From Sphingomicrobium sp. (GTDB lineage: Bacteria; Pseudomonadota; Alphaproteobacteria; Sphingomonadales; Sphingomonadaceae): DNA of 64,000 bases. Positions 32,320 to 44,927 of the stretch are shown piece after piece. The notes under the pieces were generated by a model. The model was not told the origin of the DNA. It worked only from the letters and a program-made list of their open reading frames with translations, and ran no database searches. Position numbers and translations under genes: made by a program. Position 1 is the stretch's first letter; every line of letters starts with the position of its first letter. The stretch covers positions 26,214 to 90,213 of the forward strand of contig JAUJOV010000004.1 in NCBI GenBank assembly GCA_030447545.1. Reading direction: 5' to 3'.

Positions 32320-33018
32320 ATGCACGGGCGCGTCACGACAACGGGCGGGGAGGAGCCAGGCAAGGGCCACCGCGAGCGGCTGCGCAGGCGGCTGTTCGAA
32401 GGAGGGGCGAGGGCGCTGCTCGACCACGAGCTGGTCGAATATCTGCTCGCGCTGGCGATCCCGCGCCGTGACACAAAGGACCTCGCCCGAAGGCTGATTG
32501 CCCAGTTCGGCGGAATCGGGCCCTTGCTCGCGGCCGATGCCGAGACGCTGAAGCGCGAGGGGTTGACCGAAGGCGTGGTCGCCGCGCTGAAGATCGCGCA
32601 GGTGACGGCGCTTCGTCTGCTCGAGACCCGGATGGAAGGCCGGCCGGTGCTGTCGAGCTGGGACGCGCTCGGCGATTATCTCCACGCGGCCATGGCCCAT
32701 TGCCCGGTCGAGGAGGTGCGCGTCCTGTTCCTCAATGCCAAGAACATGCTGATCGCCAACGAAGCGCTGTGGCGCGGCTCGGTCGACGAAGCTTCGGTGC
32801 ATGTGCGCGAAGTGATGAAGCGCGAGATCGCTCACGGGGCGACCGCGATCATCATCGTCCATAACCATCCGAGCGGCGACCCCAGCCCAAGCCAGCAGGA
32901 CATCCGGCTGACGCGTGAGCTGGTCGAGGCCGGACGGCACATGAAGGTGACCGTCCACGACCATGTGATCGTCGGCGCTGGGGGGCGCTCGAGCCTGAGG
33001 GCATTGGGGCTGATGTGA
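32320..33018 (+). CDS. radC: RadC family JAB domain protein
   Basis: HRERLRRRLFEGGARALLDHELVEYLLALAIPRRDTKDLARRLIAQFG; AIIIVHNHPSGDPSPSQQDIRLTREL. Confidence 0.93.
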   Translation: MHGRVTTTGGEEPGKGHRERLRRRLFEGGARALLDHELVEYLLALAIPRRDTKDLARRLIAQFGGIGPLLAADAETLKREGLTEGVVAALKIAQVTALRLLETRMEGRPVLSSWDALGDYLHAAMAHCPVEEVRVLFLNAKNMLIANEALWRGSVDEASVHVREVMKREIAHGATAIIIVHNHPSGDPSPSQQDIRLTRELVEAGRHMKVTVHDHVIVGAGGRSSLRALGLM

Positions 33019-33056
33019 TTTGATGCACCGAAGCGGCTCTGCTAGCCGGGCGCCGC

Positions 33057-34379
33057 ATGATCCCCCGCTATTCGCGCCCCGAGATGACCTCGATCTGGTC
33101 GCCCGAGAACCGATACCGAATCTGGTTCCAGATCGAGATGTTCGCGGCCGAGGCAATGGGGCGGATCGGGATGATTCCCGCCGAGGATGCGGCCAGCCTC
33201 CGCGCGGCTTACGACCAGGACCTGCTGTGCGAGTTCGAGGTCGGCGCGTTCGACCTGATCGAGGCCGTCACCAAGCACGACGTAATCGCCTTTTTGACCT
33301 GGGTCGGCAACAAGCTCGGGCCCGAGGCGCGCTGGCTTCACCAGGGGATGACCAGCTCGGACGTGCTCGACACTGCGCTTGCAGTCCAGATGACTCAGGC
33401 AGCGGATCTGCTGATCGAGGACCTCGACGAGCTGCTTGCCGTACTCAAACGCCGCGCATTCGAGCACAAGCTGACGCCGACGATCGGCCGGAGCCATGGA
33501 ATCCATGCGGAGCCTACCAGCTTCGGCCTGAAGCTTGCGCAGGCCCACGCCGAGTTCGACCGCAACCGCAGGCGCCTGGTTGCGGCGCGGGAGGAAATCG
33601 CGACCTGCGCCATTTCCGGAGCGGTCGGAACCTTCGCCAATGTTCCGCCGGAGGTCGAGGCGCATGTCGCCGAGCAGCTCGGCCTCAAGCCCGAGCCGAT
33701 TTCCACCCAGGTGATCCCGCGTGACCGCCACGCGATGTTCTTCGCGACCCTGGGCGTGATCGCCTCGTCGATCGAGCGGCTCGCAGTCGAGATCCGGCAT
33801 TTGCAGCGCACCGAAGTGCTTGAAGCGGAAGAATATTTCTCGCCCGGTCAGAAGGGCAGCTCGGCAATGCCGCACAAGCGCAATCCCGTGCTGAGCGAGA
33901 ACCTCACCGGCCTGGCACGGATGGTCCGGGGCGCTGTCATGCCAGCAATGGAAAATGTGGCGCTGTGGCACGAGCGGGACATCTCCCACTCGTCGGTCGA
34001 GCGGTTCATTGCTCCCGACGCGACGATCACGCTCGACTTCGCGCTCGCGCGGCTCACGGGCGTGGTGCGGCGGCTGCTCGTCTATCCCGAGCGCATGCGC
34101 CGCAACCTCGAGCGCATGGGGGGGCTCATCCACTCGCAGCGAGTGCTTCTTGCGCTTACTCGTGCGGGGCTAAGCCGCGAGGACAGTTACGCGCTGGTCC
34201 AGCGCAACGCGATGAAGGTGTGGGAATCCGACGGAAAGCTGTCGCTGCTCGAGCTGCTCAAGAGCGACGCCCAGGTCGTCGCGCATCTGAGTGCCGAGGA
34301 GCTCGATGCCCTGTTCAACCTCGACTATCACCTGAAGCAGGTCGACGCGATCTTCGAGCGAGTGTTCGGTAGCGCCTAG
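33057..34379 (+). CDS. purB: Adenylosuccinate lyase
   Basis: MIPRYSRPEMTSIWSPENRYRIWFQIE; GSSAMPHKRNPVLSENLTGLARM signature. Confidence 0.97.
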   Translation: MIPRYSRPEMTSIWSPENRYRIWFQIEMFAAEAMGRIGMIPAEDAASLRAAYDQDLLCEFEVGAFDLIEAVTKHDVIAFLTWVGNKLGPEARWLHQGMTSSDVLDTALAVQMTQAADLLIEDLDELLAVLKRRAFEHKLTPTIGRSHGIHAEPTSFGLKLAQAHAEFDRNRRRLVAAREEIATCAISGAVGTFANVPPEVEAHVAEQLGLKPEPISTQVIPRDRHAMFFATLGVIASSIERLAVEIRHLQRTEVLEAEEYFSPGQKGSSAMPHKRNPVLSENLTGLARMVRGAVMPAMENVALWHERDISHSSVERFIAPDATITLDFALARLTGVVRRLLVYPERMRRNLERMGGLIHSQRVLLALTRAGLSREDSYALVQRNAMKVWESDGKLSLLELLKSDAQVVAHLSAEELDALFNLDYHLKQVDAIFERVFGSA

Positions 34380-35317
34380 TGGCTGTGCGACGTGCCGCCG
34401 TGGCTGTGCCCGGCTGAACGCGGCGGGTTGCGCAGGCTTTCGTACACCGCCTGCACGAAATTGTCCGGCTTCACGAAGCCGCTGGGCATTCCGTAGCGCG
34501 CGGCAGGCTTGGCGGCCTGGATCTGCGTGAGCGACCGACCCGCTGCAATTCCCGCTGCGACCTTGGTGCGAACGTCGACGAGCATGTCGCGATAGGCGAT
34601 GAGGTCGGCACGAGAGGCCATCGGGCCGTGACCCGGGATGATCCTGGTGTTCGGCCCGGCCAATCCCAGCGCGCGATTGACGGCGGCGATCAGCCCGTCG
34701 ATCGAGCCGTTGGAGCTCAGGTCGATGAACGGGAAGGACATGCGGTGGAAGAAGGTGTCGCCCATGTGCAGCACGTCACCCTTGCGCCAGTGGACAAGCG
34801 AATCCCCGTCGGTGTGAGCGTTGGGCACGTGGATCACGTGGATCGTGTCGCCGTTGAGGTGCAGGGTCACGCCCTCTGCGAATGTCACGACCGGAAGTGC
34901 GCCTTTGGGTGACGCGGGGAACGTCTGGTTCAACGCCCTCAAGAACTGATCGGTCGACATGCGCGTGCGCACATTGTCGTGCGCCATGATGACTGCGCCG
35001 AGCTTGCCGAAATTCTCGTTCCCGCCGGTGTGGTCGCCGTGCCAGTGGGTGTTGACGACGAAGCGAACGGGGCCCGGATCGAGCGTCCGCACTGCTGCAA
35101 CGATCCTCTCGTTCAGCGGCGCGAACTGGTCGTCGATCAGCACATTGCCGTCTTCACCGTAGAACAGGCCGATGTTGCCGCCCGCGCCGAACAGCACTGC
35201 CACGCCGGGCGCGATCTGTTTCGCCTTCATCTGCACCTTTGAGAAATCCTGCTGCTGGGCAGCAGTCGGTGCGCTGGCAAGAACGAGAAGCGCTGCCAGC
35301 AGAGTGAGGGCATGCAA
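34376..35317 (-). CDS. MBL-fold metallo-hydrolase with signal peptide and His-rich C-terminal tail
   Basis: VNTHWHGDHTGGNENFG, HTDGDSLVHW, HMGDTFF, IIPGHGPM; C-term SAGHSHGGTSHSH. Confidence 0.92.
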   Translation of the reverse strand: MHALTLLAALLVLASAPTAAQQQDFSKVQMKAKQIAPGVAVLFGAGGNIGLFYGEDGNVLIDDQFAPLNERIVAAVRTLDPGPVRFVVNTHWHGDHTGGNENFGKLGAVIMAHDNVRTRMSTDQFLRALNQTFPASPKGALPVVTFAEGVTLHLNGDTIHVIHVPNAHTDGDSLVHWRKGDVLHMGDTFFHRMSFPFIDLSSNGSIDGLIAAVNRALGLAGPNTRIIPGHGPMASRADLIAYRDMLVDVRTKVAAGIAAGRSLTQIQAAKPAARYGMPSGFVKPDNFVQAVYESLRNPPRSAGHSHGGTSHSH

Positions 35318-35405
35318 AATCCCTCCTGGTCAGGAGCGGCTGGATAGCGCGGTTCGATGTCGCAAGGAATTCTTCTCGGGCGACGGAACTGCGCTTCGCC
35401 AGTAG

Positions 35406-36521
35406 TCAGGCGCCGAGCATCTCCCGGATGCGGCTGAAGAAGCTCTTCGAGGCGGGGCGCCGTCGCCCGTCTCGGTTCCGCGGAATTCCTCGAGCAGCTT
35501 CTTTTGCCTGGAGCTGAGCTTTGTCGGCGTCTCCACCAGGATCTGCGCGACCAGGTCGCCGCGGCCGCGGCCGTTGAGGACGCTCATGCCGGCGCCGCGC
35601 TGGCGAAGCTGCTCGCCCGACTGGATGCCCGCCGGGATCCTGATGTCGACGGGCCTGCCGTCGATGCCCGGAAGGCTGATCGAGCCGCCGAGCGCGGCCG
35701 TCGTGAAGGTCACGGGACATTCGGCGACCAGCGTGGTGCCGTCGCGCGCATAGACCGGGTGCCGCTTCATGTGGACGAAGATGTAGAGGTCGCCGCTCGG
35801 CCCGTTGCGCACACCCGCTTGCCCTCGCCGGCGACGCGGATGCGCGTGCCTTCGTCGACCTCGCCGGGGATCTTGACCGACAGCTTGCGGCGCTTGAGGG
35901 CGCGTCCTTCGCCGCTGCACATCCGGCACGGGTCGGCGATGACTTCGCCGCTGCCGCGGCAGGTCGGGCAGCCGCGCTCGACGACGAAGAAGCCTTGTTG
36001 CGCGCGGACCTTGCCCGCACCGCCGCACGAGCCGCAGGTGCGCGCGCAGTCGGACGAGTTCGTGCAGCCGCGGCCCCGACAGGTCTCGCACTGCGAATTG
36101 GTTTCGATGGTGATGCTCGATCTTGAACCCGGCGAATGCCTGCTCGAGCGTCAGCTCGAGGTCGTAGCGCAGGTCGGCGCCGCGCGCCGGGTTCGCGCGG
36201 CCCGAACGCGGGTCCATGAAATCGCCGAAGATCGACGAGAAGATGTCGGAGAAGCTGTCGAACCCGCCTTGTCCGAACGGGTCCTGGGCGCCGCCGTTCT
36301 GGAACGCGGCCTTGCCGAACCGGTCGTACGCCGCGCGTTTCTGCGGATCCTTGAGCACGTCATAGGCTTCGTTGATCGCCTTGAAGCGCGCCTCCTGGTT
36401 GCTGCAGCCGTTGTGCCGGTCGGGGTGATGTTCCTTGGCCAGCCTGCGGTAGGCGGACTTGATGGTCGCGGGTCCGCGGTCCGGGGAACTCCAGCAGATC
36501 GTAATAGTCCTGCTCGACCAT
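35406..36521 (-). CDS. dnaJ: Chaperone protein DnaJ (several frameshifts)
   Basis: MVEQDYYDLLE; RFKAINEAYDVLKDPQKRAAYDRFGKAAF; G/F region; zinc-finger CxxCxG fragments in other frames; VECPVTFTTAALGGSISLPGIDG. Confidence 0.92.
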
Positions 36522-36573
36522 CAATCGCCCCCGGTACGCGCGGCCGATACCGGCGTTTCAGCCGGCATCGCGA

Positions 36574-38496
<1,923 letters not shown>

Positions 38497-38566
38497 GTCT
38501 CGTCCCTCTTCTAATGCCCCGCTTCGGCCCCTTCGCAAGGCAGCCGAGCTGTTGATTTCGGGGGCG

Positions 38567-38594
38567 ATATAGGTGGCGTTCAGGCGCCTACAAG
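38567..38594 (-). promoter_or_regulatory. Putative RpoH (sigma-32) heat-shock promoter upstream of dnaK: CTTG-N17-CCTATAT
   Basis: CTTGTAGGCGCCTGAACGCCACCTATAT on minus strand, ~70 bp upstream of dnaK ATG; matches alphaproteobacterial RpoH consensus CTTG-N17-CyTATnT. Confidence 0.75.
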
Positions 38595-38632
38595 GAGCCG
38601 AGGAAGCGAGAGTTGACTGTTGCCGGCAAGCG

Positions 38633-39379
38633 CTAAGGCATCACCATCCCGCCGTTCACGTGCAGTGTCTGGGCCCGTGACATAGCCCGTCTCGCGGCTG
38701 GCGAGATAGACGGACGGCGGCGCCGATGTCCTCGCCGCTGCCCATCGCGCCGAGCGGGATCTTCGACAGGGATTGCCTCGCGCTGCTGGTCGTTGAGCGC
38801 CTCGGTCATCGCCGAGGTCATGAAGCCGGGCGCAATCGTGTTCACCGTGACGCCGCGGCTCGCGAGTTCCTGCGCGACGGCCTTGGTCAGCCCGACCAGC
38901 CCCGCCTTCGACGCCACATAATTGGCCTGCCCCGGATTGCCGGTGAGGCCGACCACCGACGTGATCGAGATGATCCGGCCGAAGCGCGCGCGCATCATCG
39001 GCTTGGCCGCCGCGCGCATCAGCCGGAACGCAGCCTCGAGGTTGATCTGGATCACGTCGGCGAACTCCTCGTCCTTCATCCGCATCAGCAGATTGTCGCG
39101 AGTGACGCCCGCATTGTTGACGAGGATGTCGAGCTTGCCGCCCAACGCCTCAACCGCCTGCGGTACGAGCTGGTCGACCGCGGCTGCATCCGAAAGATTG
39201 CAGGGCAAGGCGACATGGTCGCCGCCGAGTTCGGCGCGGAAGCCATCGAGCTTGCCGGCATTGCACCCCGAGACCGCCAGCCGCGCGCCCTGCGCGCTCA
39301 ACGCCTTGGAAATCGCGCTGCCAAGCCCGCCCGAAGCACCGGTCACCAGCGCGGTCATTCCCGAAAGGTCGAACATCAT
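38633..39379 (-). CDS. fabG: 3-oxoacyl-ACP reductase FabG (frameshifts ~38690-38780)
   Basis: [130 protein letters not shown]. Confidence 0.93.
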   Translation of the reverse strand: MMFDLSGMTALVTGASGGLGSAISKALSAQGARLAVSGCNAGKLDGFRAELGGDHVALPCNLSDAAAVDQLVPQAVEALGGKLDILVNNAGVTRDNLLMRMKDEEFADVIQINLEAAFRLMRAAAKPMMRARFGRIISITSVVGLTGNPGQANYVASKAGLVGLTKAVAQELASRGVTVNTIAPGFMTSAMTEALNDQQREAIPVEDPARRDGQRRGHRRRRPSISPAARRAMSRAQTLHVNGGMVMP

Positions 39380-40312
39380 GCGATCTCCCTCGCCAGCGCC
39401 TCGACGTCCTCGATCGACACGATGCTCGTGACCTTCGCGTCCGGGGCGATGCGCTTGACCATCGGGCCCAGCACCTTGCCGCCGAGCTCGACGAATTCCT
39501 CGACACCCGTTTGCGCCATGTTGGCGATGCTCTCGCGCCAGCGGACCATGCCGGTCACCTGCTCGACCAGCAGGCCCCGGATCGCGTCGGGGTCGCTCTC
39601 GGCCTGAGCGGTGACGTTGGCGAAGACGGGCACGGTGGGGGGCGACGACCACATGGCCCAGCGCATCGCGCATCGCTTCGGCAGCGGGCTTCATCAGCGT
39701 GCAGTGGAACGGTGCCGATACCGGCAGTGGCACAGCGCGCCTGGCCCCCATGTCCTTCGCGATCTCCACCACCCGGTCCATCGCACCCTTGTGCCCGGAC
39801 AGCACGACCTGGCCCGGGTCGTTGTCGTTGGCGACCGTGCAGATCTCCCCTGCGCCGCAGCCTCGGCGATCCGCCGCGCGAGCGGCAGGCCGGTGCCGAG
39901 CAGCGCGGCCATCGCGCCCTGGCCGACCGGCACCGCAGCCTGCATCGCCTGCCCGCGGAGCTTGAGCAGCCGCGCGGTCGTTGCAACGTCGAACGAGCCT
40001 GCTGCGCAAAGGGCCGAATATTCGCCGAGCGAATGGCCGGCGACGAACTGCGCCGCCCTGGCAAGATCGAGCCCTCCTTCGCGGGTCAGCGCGGCGAACA
40101 CCGCAAGCGAATTCGCCATGATCGCCGGCTGCGCGTTTTCGGTGAGCCTGAGCTCCTCGTCGGGTCCTTCGCGCATCAGCCGGAACAGGTTCTGGCCGAG
40201 CGCCTCGTCAACCTCGCCGAACGTGCTCGCGCGCGGCGCGGCTCGCACCGGCCAAAGCGGCGCCCATGCCGACAGCCTGGCTGCCCTGTCCCGGAAAGAG
40301 GAATGCGCGCAT
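39376..40312 (-). CDS. fabD: Malonyl-CoA:ACP transacylase FabD (frameshifted)
   Basis: MRAFLFPGQGSQAVGMGAALA; VAGHSLGEYSALCAAGSFDVATTARLLKLRGQAMQAAVPVGQGAMAALLG; VEEFVELGGKVLGPMVKRIAPDA. Confidence 0.93.
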
Positions 40313-40381
40313 CGGGGGTCCTGTTTGCCAAGAGAAGGCGCGCCGATTGCACAGCCCCCGCGAAGCTGCAACACCCGCCCG

Positions 40382-41729
40382 ATGAACCGCGAGACGCAAG
40401 CACCGCCCCGCCAGATCGGCTTTGATCGCGCTCGCGCTGGTCGTCGGCAACATGATCGGCTCGGGCATCTTCCTGCTCCCAGCCAACCTCGCGCCGTTCG
40501 GAGTCAACGCGATCTACGGCTGGGTCGTGACCATTGCCGGCGCATTGTGCGTGGCGACTGTGTTCGCGGCGCTTGCGCGGGCGATGCCCGAGGCGGCCGG
40601 ACCGTACGACTACGTCCGCAGCGCGCTCGGTGAGCCGCCGGCCTTTTTCGTCATGTGGAGCTACTGGATCGCAATCTGGGTCGGCATCGCCGCCGTCGCA
40701 ATCGCCGCGGTCAGCTACTTGAGCTCGCTTACGCCCGCAGCGTTCGAGGCGCCCGGGATTGCAGCGGCGGTGGCAAGCGGCTTCGTCATCCTGTTCGCAG
40801 TGATCGCCTGCACCGGCGCCCGGGCTGCAGGCGGGGTCCAGATCGTGACCAGCATCATCAAGGTGCTTCCACTGATTGCTGCGGTCGTGCTTGCGCTCGT
40901 CGTGTTCGCAAGGGGGGACGAGCCGGCGCAGCTTGCGCCTGCGCCGCTTACGCTCGGCGGGATCTCGGGCGCGGCAGCGCTGACGCTCTGGGCGATGCTG
41001 GGGTTCGAATCCGCAAGCGTCCCGGCAGAGCGCGTTCGCGATCCGCAGCACACGATTCCCCGCGCGACCCTGCTCGGCACATTGATCGTCGGCCTGATCT
41101 ATCTTGCAGCATCCAGCGCCGTCTTCCTGCTGCTGCCGTCCGACGTCGCGGCGCAATCGAGCGCTCCGTTCGCCGACCTTGTCGGCAGCTTCTGGGGCAC
41201 CGGCGCTGCGACGGCAGTCGTCTTCTTCGCGGCGATCTCCGCCCTCGGCGCGCTCAACGGATGGGTGCTGCTCCAGGGCGAGGTCCCGCTGGCGCTCGCG
41301 CGTCGCGGCGTTTTCCCGCGCTGGTTCGCGGCGGTGAACCGCAGGGGCATGCCGGTGCGCGCGCAGATCCTCGGAACCAGCCTGACGGTGGCGCTGATCG
41401 CGTCCAACTATTCGCGCGGACTGACCGAGCTGTTCGGCTTCGTCATCCTTCTGGCGACCGTCGCGAACCTCGTGCTCTACCTGTTCGTCACGGTCGGCGC
41501 GTTTCGGCTGATGGCGCTCGGACGGCTGCCGCGTGGGCTGCTCGCGCTCGTGACCCTGCTCGGCCTCCTCTTTGCCTTGTGGACCTTGTGGGGCGCTGGA
41601 GCGGAGGCGACGGGCTGGGGCGCGGTGCTGCTGGCGACCGGAATTCCGGTCTATCTGCTCATGAGGCGCGCTTCGACCAGCCGGCCGGGGGAGGCGAGCC
41701 CAGCCGCGCCTCCGGGATCAGCCGCCTGA
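40382..41729 (+). CDS. APC superfamily amino acid permease (possible frameshift ~40420)
   Basis: LIALALVVGNMIGSGIFLLPANLAPFGVNAIYGWVVTIAGALCVATVFAALARAMPEAAGPYDYVRSALG; ~12 TM. Confidence 0.9.
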
Positions 41730-42858
41730 GCTTTTGCGCAAAGCTCCTCAGGCACACTTCGCTCGTGCCCAGCGGCCCCGCCACATAGCTCTGCGACTGC
41801 ATGCCCAGCTGCACGCGCGCGATCAGCTCGGTGTCCTCGGCGTTGACTCGCCGGTTGATCCGCCAGTTGAGATAGCGCGCGACTTTCATCTCGCGGCGCC
41901 AAGGATAATCAGGGGCGTCGGGAAGCGCATAGCTGATCTCGCGGATCACCGTCTCGGTCGCGCTCACCGGAATGAACTGCATGAAATCGACCTGATCCGG
42001 GTAGATGTCGAACGCGACGTTGGGGAACAGCTTGTAATAGAGCCACTTGCGTCGATGGCTCGGCGGAAGGTGATCAACCGCGGGAAGATAGCGCTGGTAC
42101 GCCCGTTCGGACGGGTTGTCCGAATCCTGTTCGACCAGCTCGCCCTCCATCCGGTCGACGTGATCCTGCGCCTCGATCGCATAGTTGCGGCCGAACAGCC
42201 GGCTGAGGCCCGGATGCCCGACGGGGATGTGCAGATGGTCCGAATAATTGTCGGCGATCGTTTTCCAGTTGAGCGGGCGCGGCCGAAGCGTGACTCGCCC
42301 GATCGCGCGCAGCTCGGCGAAGCGATAAAGCGCGACCTCTTCCTCGTATGGCGCCATCATTTGCGCGACCGATGGCGCTCCAGGCTGCAGGGTCACGAAC
42401 AGGAAACCGTGCCAGGCTTCGAGCGGCACCGGCACAAGCCCCAGCTCGTCGGGCCGGAGACTTGGATATTCGCGCCGGTGCGGCACTCCGATCAGCCGCC
42501 CGTCGCGCGCATAGCTCCACGCGTGATAGGGACAGGTCAGCACCTTCGCGCAGCCGCCGGTGCCGTCGACGAGGCGCGACCCGCGGTGCCGGCATACGTT
42601 GCCAAAGGCGCGCGCCGCGCCGTCGTCGCCGCGGATCACAACGACGCTTTCGCCCAGATAGTCGAGGCTTCGCCACTCCCCCGGCTGTGCGATGTCACTC
42701 TCGTGACAGACCAACTGCGGCGCCGACTTCAGGAACGCGCGCTGCTCAGCCTCGAAGAATTCCGGATCGTGGTACAGCCAGCCCGGCAGGCTCATGTCGT
42801 CTAGCGGGTCGAACTCTTCTGCGCTGGGGGACGAAACGGAACGAAGATGCGTGGCCAT
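41659..42858 (-). CDS. Rieske [2Fe-2S] aromatic ring-hydroxylating oxygenase alpha subunit
   Basis: Rieske motif CRHRGSRLVDGTGGCAKVLTCPYHAW; NWKTIADNYSDHLHIPVGHPG. Confidence 0.93.
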   Translation of the reverse strand: MATHLRSVSSPSAEEFDPLDDMSLPGWLYHDPEFFEAEQRAFLKSAPQLVCHESDIAQPGEWRSLDYLGESVVVIRGDDGAARAFGNVCRHRGSRLVDGTGGCAKVLTCPYHAWSYARDGRLIGVPHRREYPSLRPDELGLVPVPLEAWHGFLFVTLQPGAPSVAQMMAPYEEEVALYRFAELRAIGRVTLRPRPLNWKTIADNYSDHLHIPVGHPGLSRLFGRNYAIEAQDHVDRMEGELVEQDSDNPSERAYQRYLPAVDHLPPSHRRKWLYYKLFPNVAFDIYPDQVDFMQFIPVSATETVIREISYALPDAPDYPWRREMKVARYLNWRINRRVNAEDTELIARVQLGMQSQSYVAGPLGTSEVCLRSFAQKLRRLIPEARLGSPPPAGWSKRAS

Positions 42859-42920
42859 GATGCCCTATATCCTCACCACCGCCCCGCGGGGAAGCGGGCC
42901 GATGCGCGTCCTTTGGGGTC

Positions 42921-42952
42921 GAACGTCCGCTTTCGACCCATTGGCGACATGA
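42921..42952. repeat. Short dispersed-repeat fragment (GAACGTCCGCTTTCGACCCATTGGCGACAT)
   Basis: Resembles a common intergenic repeat of sphingomonads from memory; only one copy seen here. Confidence 0.35.
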
Positions 42953-43043
42953 GCGCAACGGCTAACGGAGCTATTTGGTGGTATCACGTTCGTCCCACCC
43001 GTAGAGGAGCAGTGCTAGCCAGGGACTTGAGCGGCGCACTTGA

Positions 43044-43319
43044 ATGAGGCATTCAATGAGAACACCCCAGATCGTCGGCCTGGCCGCAGCCTTGATCGCC
43101 CTTTCGGCCTGCAGTGAAAGTCCGCGCGAATCCGCGGAGAATGTCGAGGCCAACGCGGAGGCGAGGGCGGAGAACATCGAAGATGCGGCGGAAGCGGCAC
43201 CCAGTGAGGCCGCCGAGGCAAATCTCGAGAACCAGGCAGACCTCGTGCGCAACCTTGGAGACGAGAGCGCCGATGCCGTTCGCAATGGCAGCGGCGCAGA
43301 GACAAACGCCAGCGAGTGA
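43044..43319 (+). CDS. Small Ala/Glu-rich lipoprotein
   Basis: Lipobox ALSACSES; low-complexity acidic helix repeats. Confidence 0.65.
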   Translation: MRHSMRTPQIVGLAAALIALSACSESPRESAENVEANAEARAENIEDAAEAAPSEAAEANLENQADLVRNLGDESADAVRNGSGAETNASE

Positions 43320-43557
43320 GTTGCATCGCCAGCTCCTGTCCGCTTTTCACCCAAGACAGAGGTTGGCCTCAGGTCAGGTAAAGCCGCCGCTCTCCATGGC
43401 CTTGGTGAGCTTGAGCAGGCTTCACATCCGCGCCCGCTTCGACTATGGCGCGGCTCACGAGGGGCGGCTGCGGCTGCCCCGCTTGCATTTTGAACGACAG
43501 CCGGAGGGGCGTCGCATCGGGCGGCGTCAGCGATCGGCCAAAAGAGAGAAGTGAAAC

Positions 43558-43995
43558 ATGCCGCTCTACGAGCATGTTTTCCTCGCGCGTCAGGACCTCG
43601 CCCAGGCCCAGGTCGACGCGCTGGCGGAAAACGCAACCAAGATCATCGAAGACAATGGCGGGAAGGTCGCAAAGACCGAGACCTGGGGTCTTCGAAGCCT
43701 TGCCTATCGAATCGCGAAGAACCGCAAGGCGCATTACGTGATGCTCGACGTCGATGCGCCGGCTCAGGCGATCGCCGAGCTCGAGCGCCAGACCAACATC
43801 AACGAGGACGTGATCCGCTTCCTCACCCTGCGTGTGGACGAGCACGAAAAGGGGCCGTCGGCGATGATGCGCCGAAGCGAGCGCGACCGCGGTGACCGCG
43901 GTGACCGGGGTGATCGGGGTGATCGGGGTGATCGGGGTGATCGCGGCGATCGCGGCGGCTGCGGCTTCCGCCGCGAGGAAGAGGGAGTCGAGTAA
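43558..43995 (+). CDS. rpsF: 30S ribosomal protein S6 with (DRG)8 tail
   Basis: [97 protein letters not shown]. Confidence 0.97.
   Translation: MPLYEHVFLARQDLAQAQVDALAENATKIIEDNGGKVAKTETWGLRSLAYRIAKNRKAHYVMLDVDAPAQAIAELERQTNINEDVIRFLTLRVDEHEKGPSAMMRRSERDRGDRGDRGDRGDRGDRGDRGDRGGCGFRREEEGVE
43885..43956 (+). repeat. In-frame 9-bp tandem repeat (8 units, GAYCGSGGY) encoding (Asp-Arg-Gly)8 in rpsF
   Basis: gaccgcggt x2, gaccggggt, gatcggggt x3, gatcgcggc x2. Confidence 0.95.
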
Positions 43996-44220
43996 ATGGC
44001 CCGAGCATTTTTCCGCCGCCGCAAGAGCTGCCCCTTCTCGGGCAAGGAAGCGCCGAAGATCGATTACAAGGATGTGCGCCTGCTCCAAGGCTTCATGTCC
44101 GAGCGGGGCAAGATCGTCCCGAGCCGAATCACTGCGGTGTCATCCACCAAGCAGCGCGAGCTCGCGCGGGCGATCAAGCGCGCCCGCCATCTCGGCCTTC
44201 TGCCCTACGTCGTGAAATAA
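43996..44220 (+). CDS. rpsR: 30S ribosomal protein S18
   Basis: [74 protein letters not shown]. Confidence 0.98.
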   Translation: MARAFFRRRKSCPFSGKEAPKIDYKDVRLLQGFMSERGKIVPSRITAVSSTKQRELARAIKRARHLGLLPYVVK

Positions 44221-44234
44221 GGAGCGCTCAAGCC

Positions 44235-44834
44235 ATGGAAGTTATCCTGCTCGAGCGCGTCGAGAAGCTTGGCGGCATCGGCGATGTCGTGAACGTCAAG
44301 AACGGCTTTGCGCGCAACTATCTGCTGCCCAACAAGAAGGCGCTGCGCGCCAACGAGTCGAACCGCAAGCTGTTCGAAGCGAACCGCGCGCGGATCGAGG
44401 CCGACAACGCCGAACGGCGGTCGGGTGCCGAGCAAGCGGCCAAGGGCGTAGACGGCAAGTCGGTCCAGCTGATCCGCCAGGCATCGAACACCGGCCAGCT
44501 CTATGGCTCGGTGTCTGCGCGTGACATCGTCGAAGCGCTCGAGGCCGAAGGCGCCACGGTGACCAAGAGCCAGGTCGTGCTCGACCGGCCGATCAAGTCG
44601 ATCGGCGTGCACGAGGTGAAGGTCGCGCTTCACCCCGAAGTTGCGGTGACCGTGCGGGTCAACGTCGCCCGCTCGCCCGAGGAGGCCGACCTCCAGGCGC
44701 AGGGAGTCGACGTGCTCGCGCAGATGTTCGACCGCGAAGCGGCGCCCGCCGTCGCCGAGGATCTGGCGCCCGCCGAGGAGGACGAGGACGCCGCGCCGTC
44801 CGAGCCCACCGAGACTGCCGAGGACCAGCAGTAG
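44235..44834 (+). CDS. rplI: 50S ribosomal protein L9
   Basis: [40 protein letters not shown]. Confidence 0.98.
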   Translation: MEVILLERVEKLGGIGDVVNVKNGFARNYLLPNKKALRANESNRKLFEANRARIEADNAERRSGAEQAAKGVDGKSVQLIRQASNTGQLYGSVSARDIVEALEAEGATVTKSQVVLDRPIKSIGVHEVKVALHPEVAVTVRVNVARSPEEADLQAQGVDVLAQMFDREAAPAVAEDLAPAEEDEDAAPSEPTETAEDQQ

Positions 44835-44856
44835 CCTCGTCTGTAGTTCGAAAATC

Positions 44857-44889
44857 GGGTCCGCTGGAGCGATCCGGCGGCCCTTTTGT
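44857..44889 (+). terminator. Rho-independent terminator after rplI
   Basis: gggtccgctgga-gcga-tccggcggccc stem (one bulged T) followed by ttttgtt. Confidence 0.75.
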
Positions 44890-44927
44890 TGTGTTCCTGG
44901 AGCCCAGCGGGGCGATGGAGGACGCAA

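Noticed and set aside
43885-43956. Short tandem repeat considered as CRISPR-like
   Set aside because: 9-bp units without spacers, in frame within rpsF; a coding microsatellite. No CRISPR array was seen in the window.
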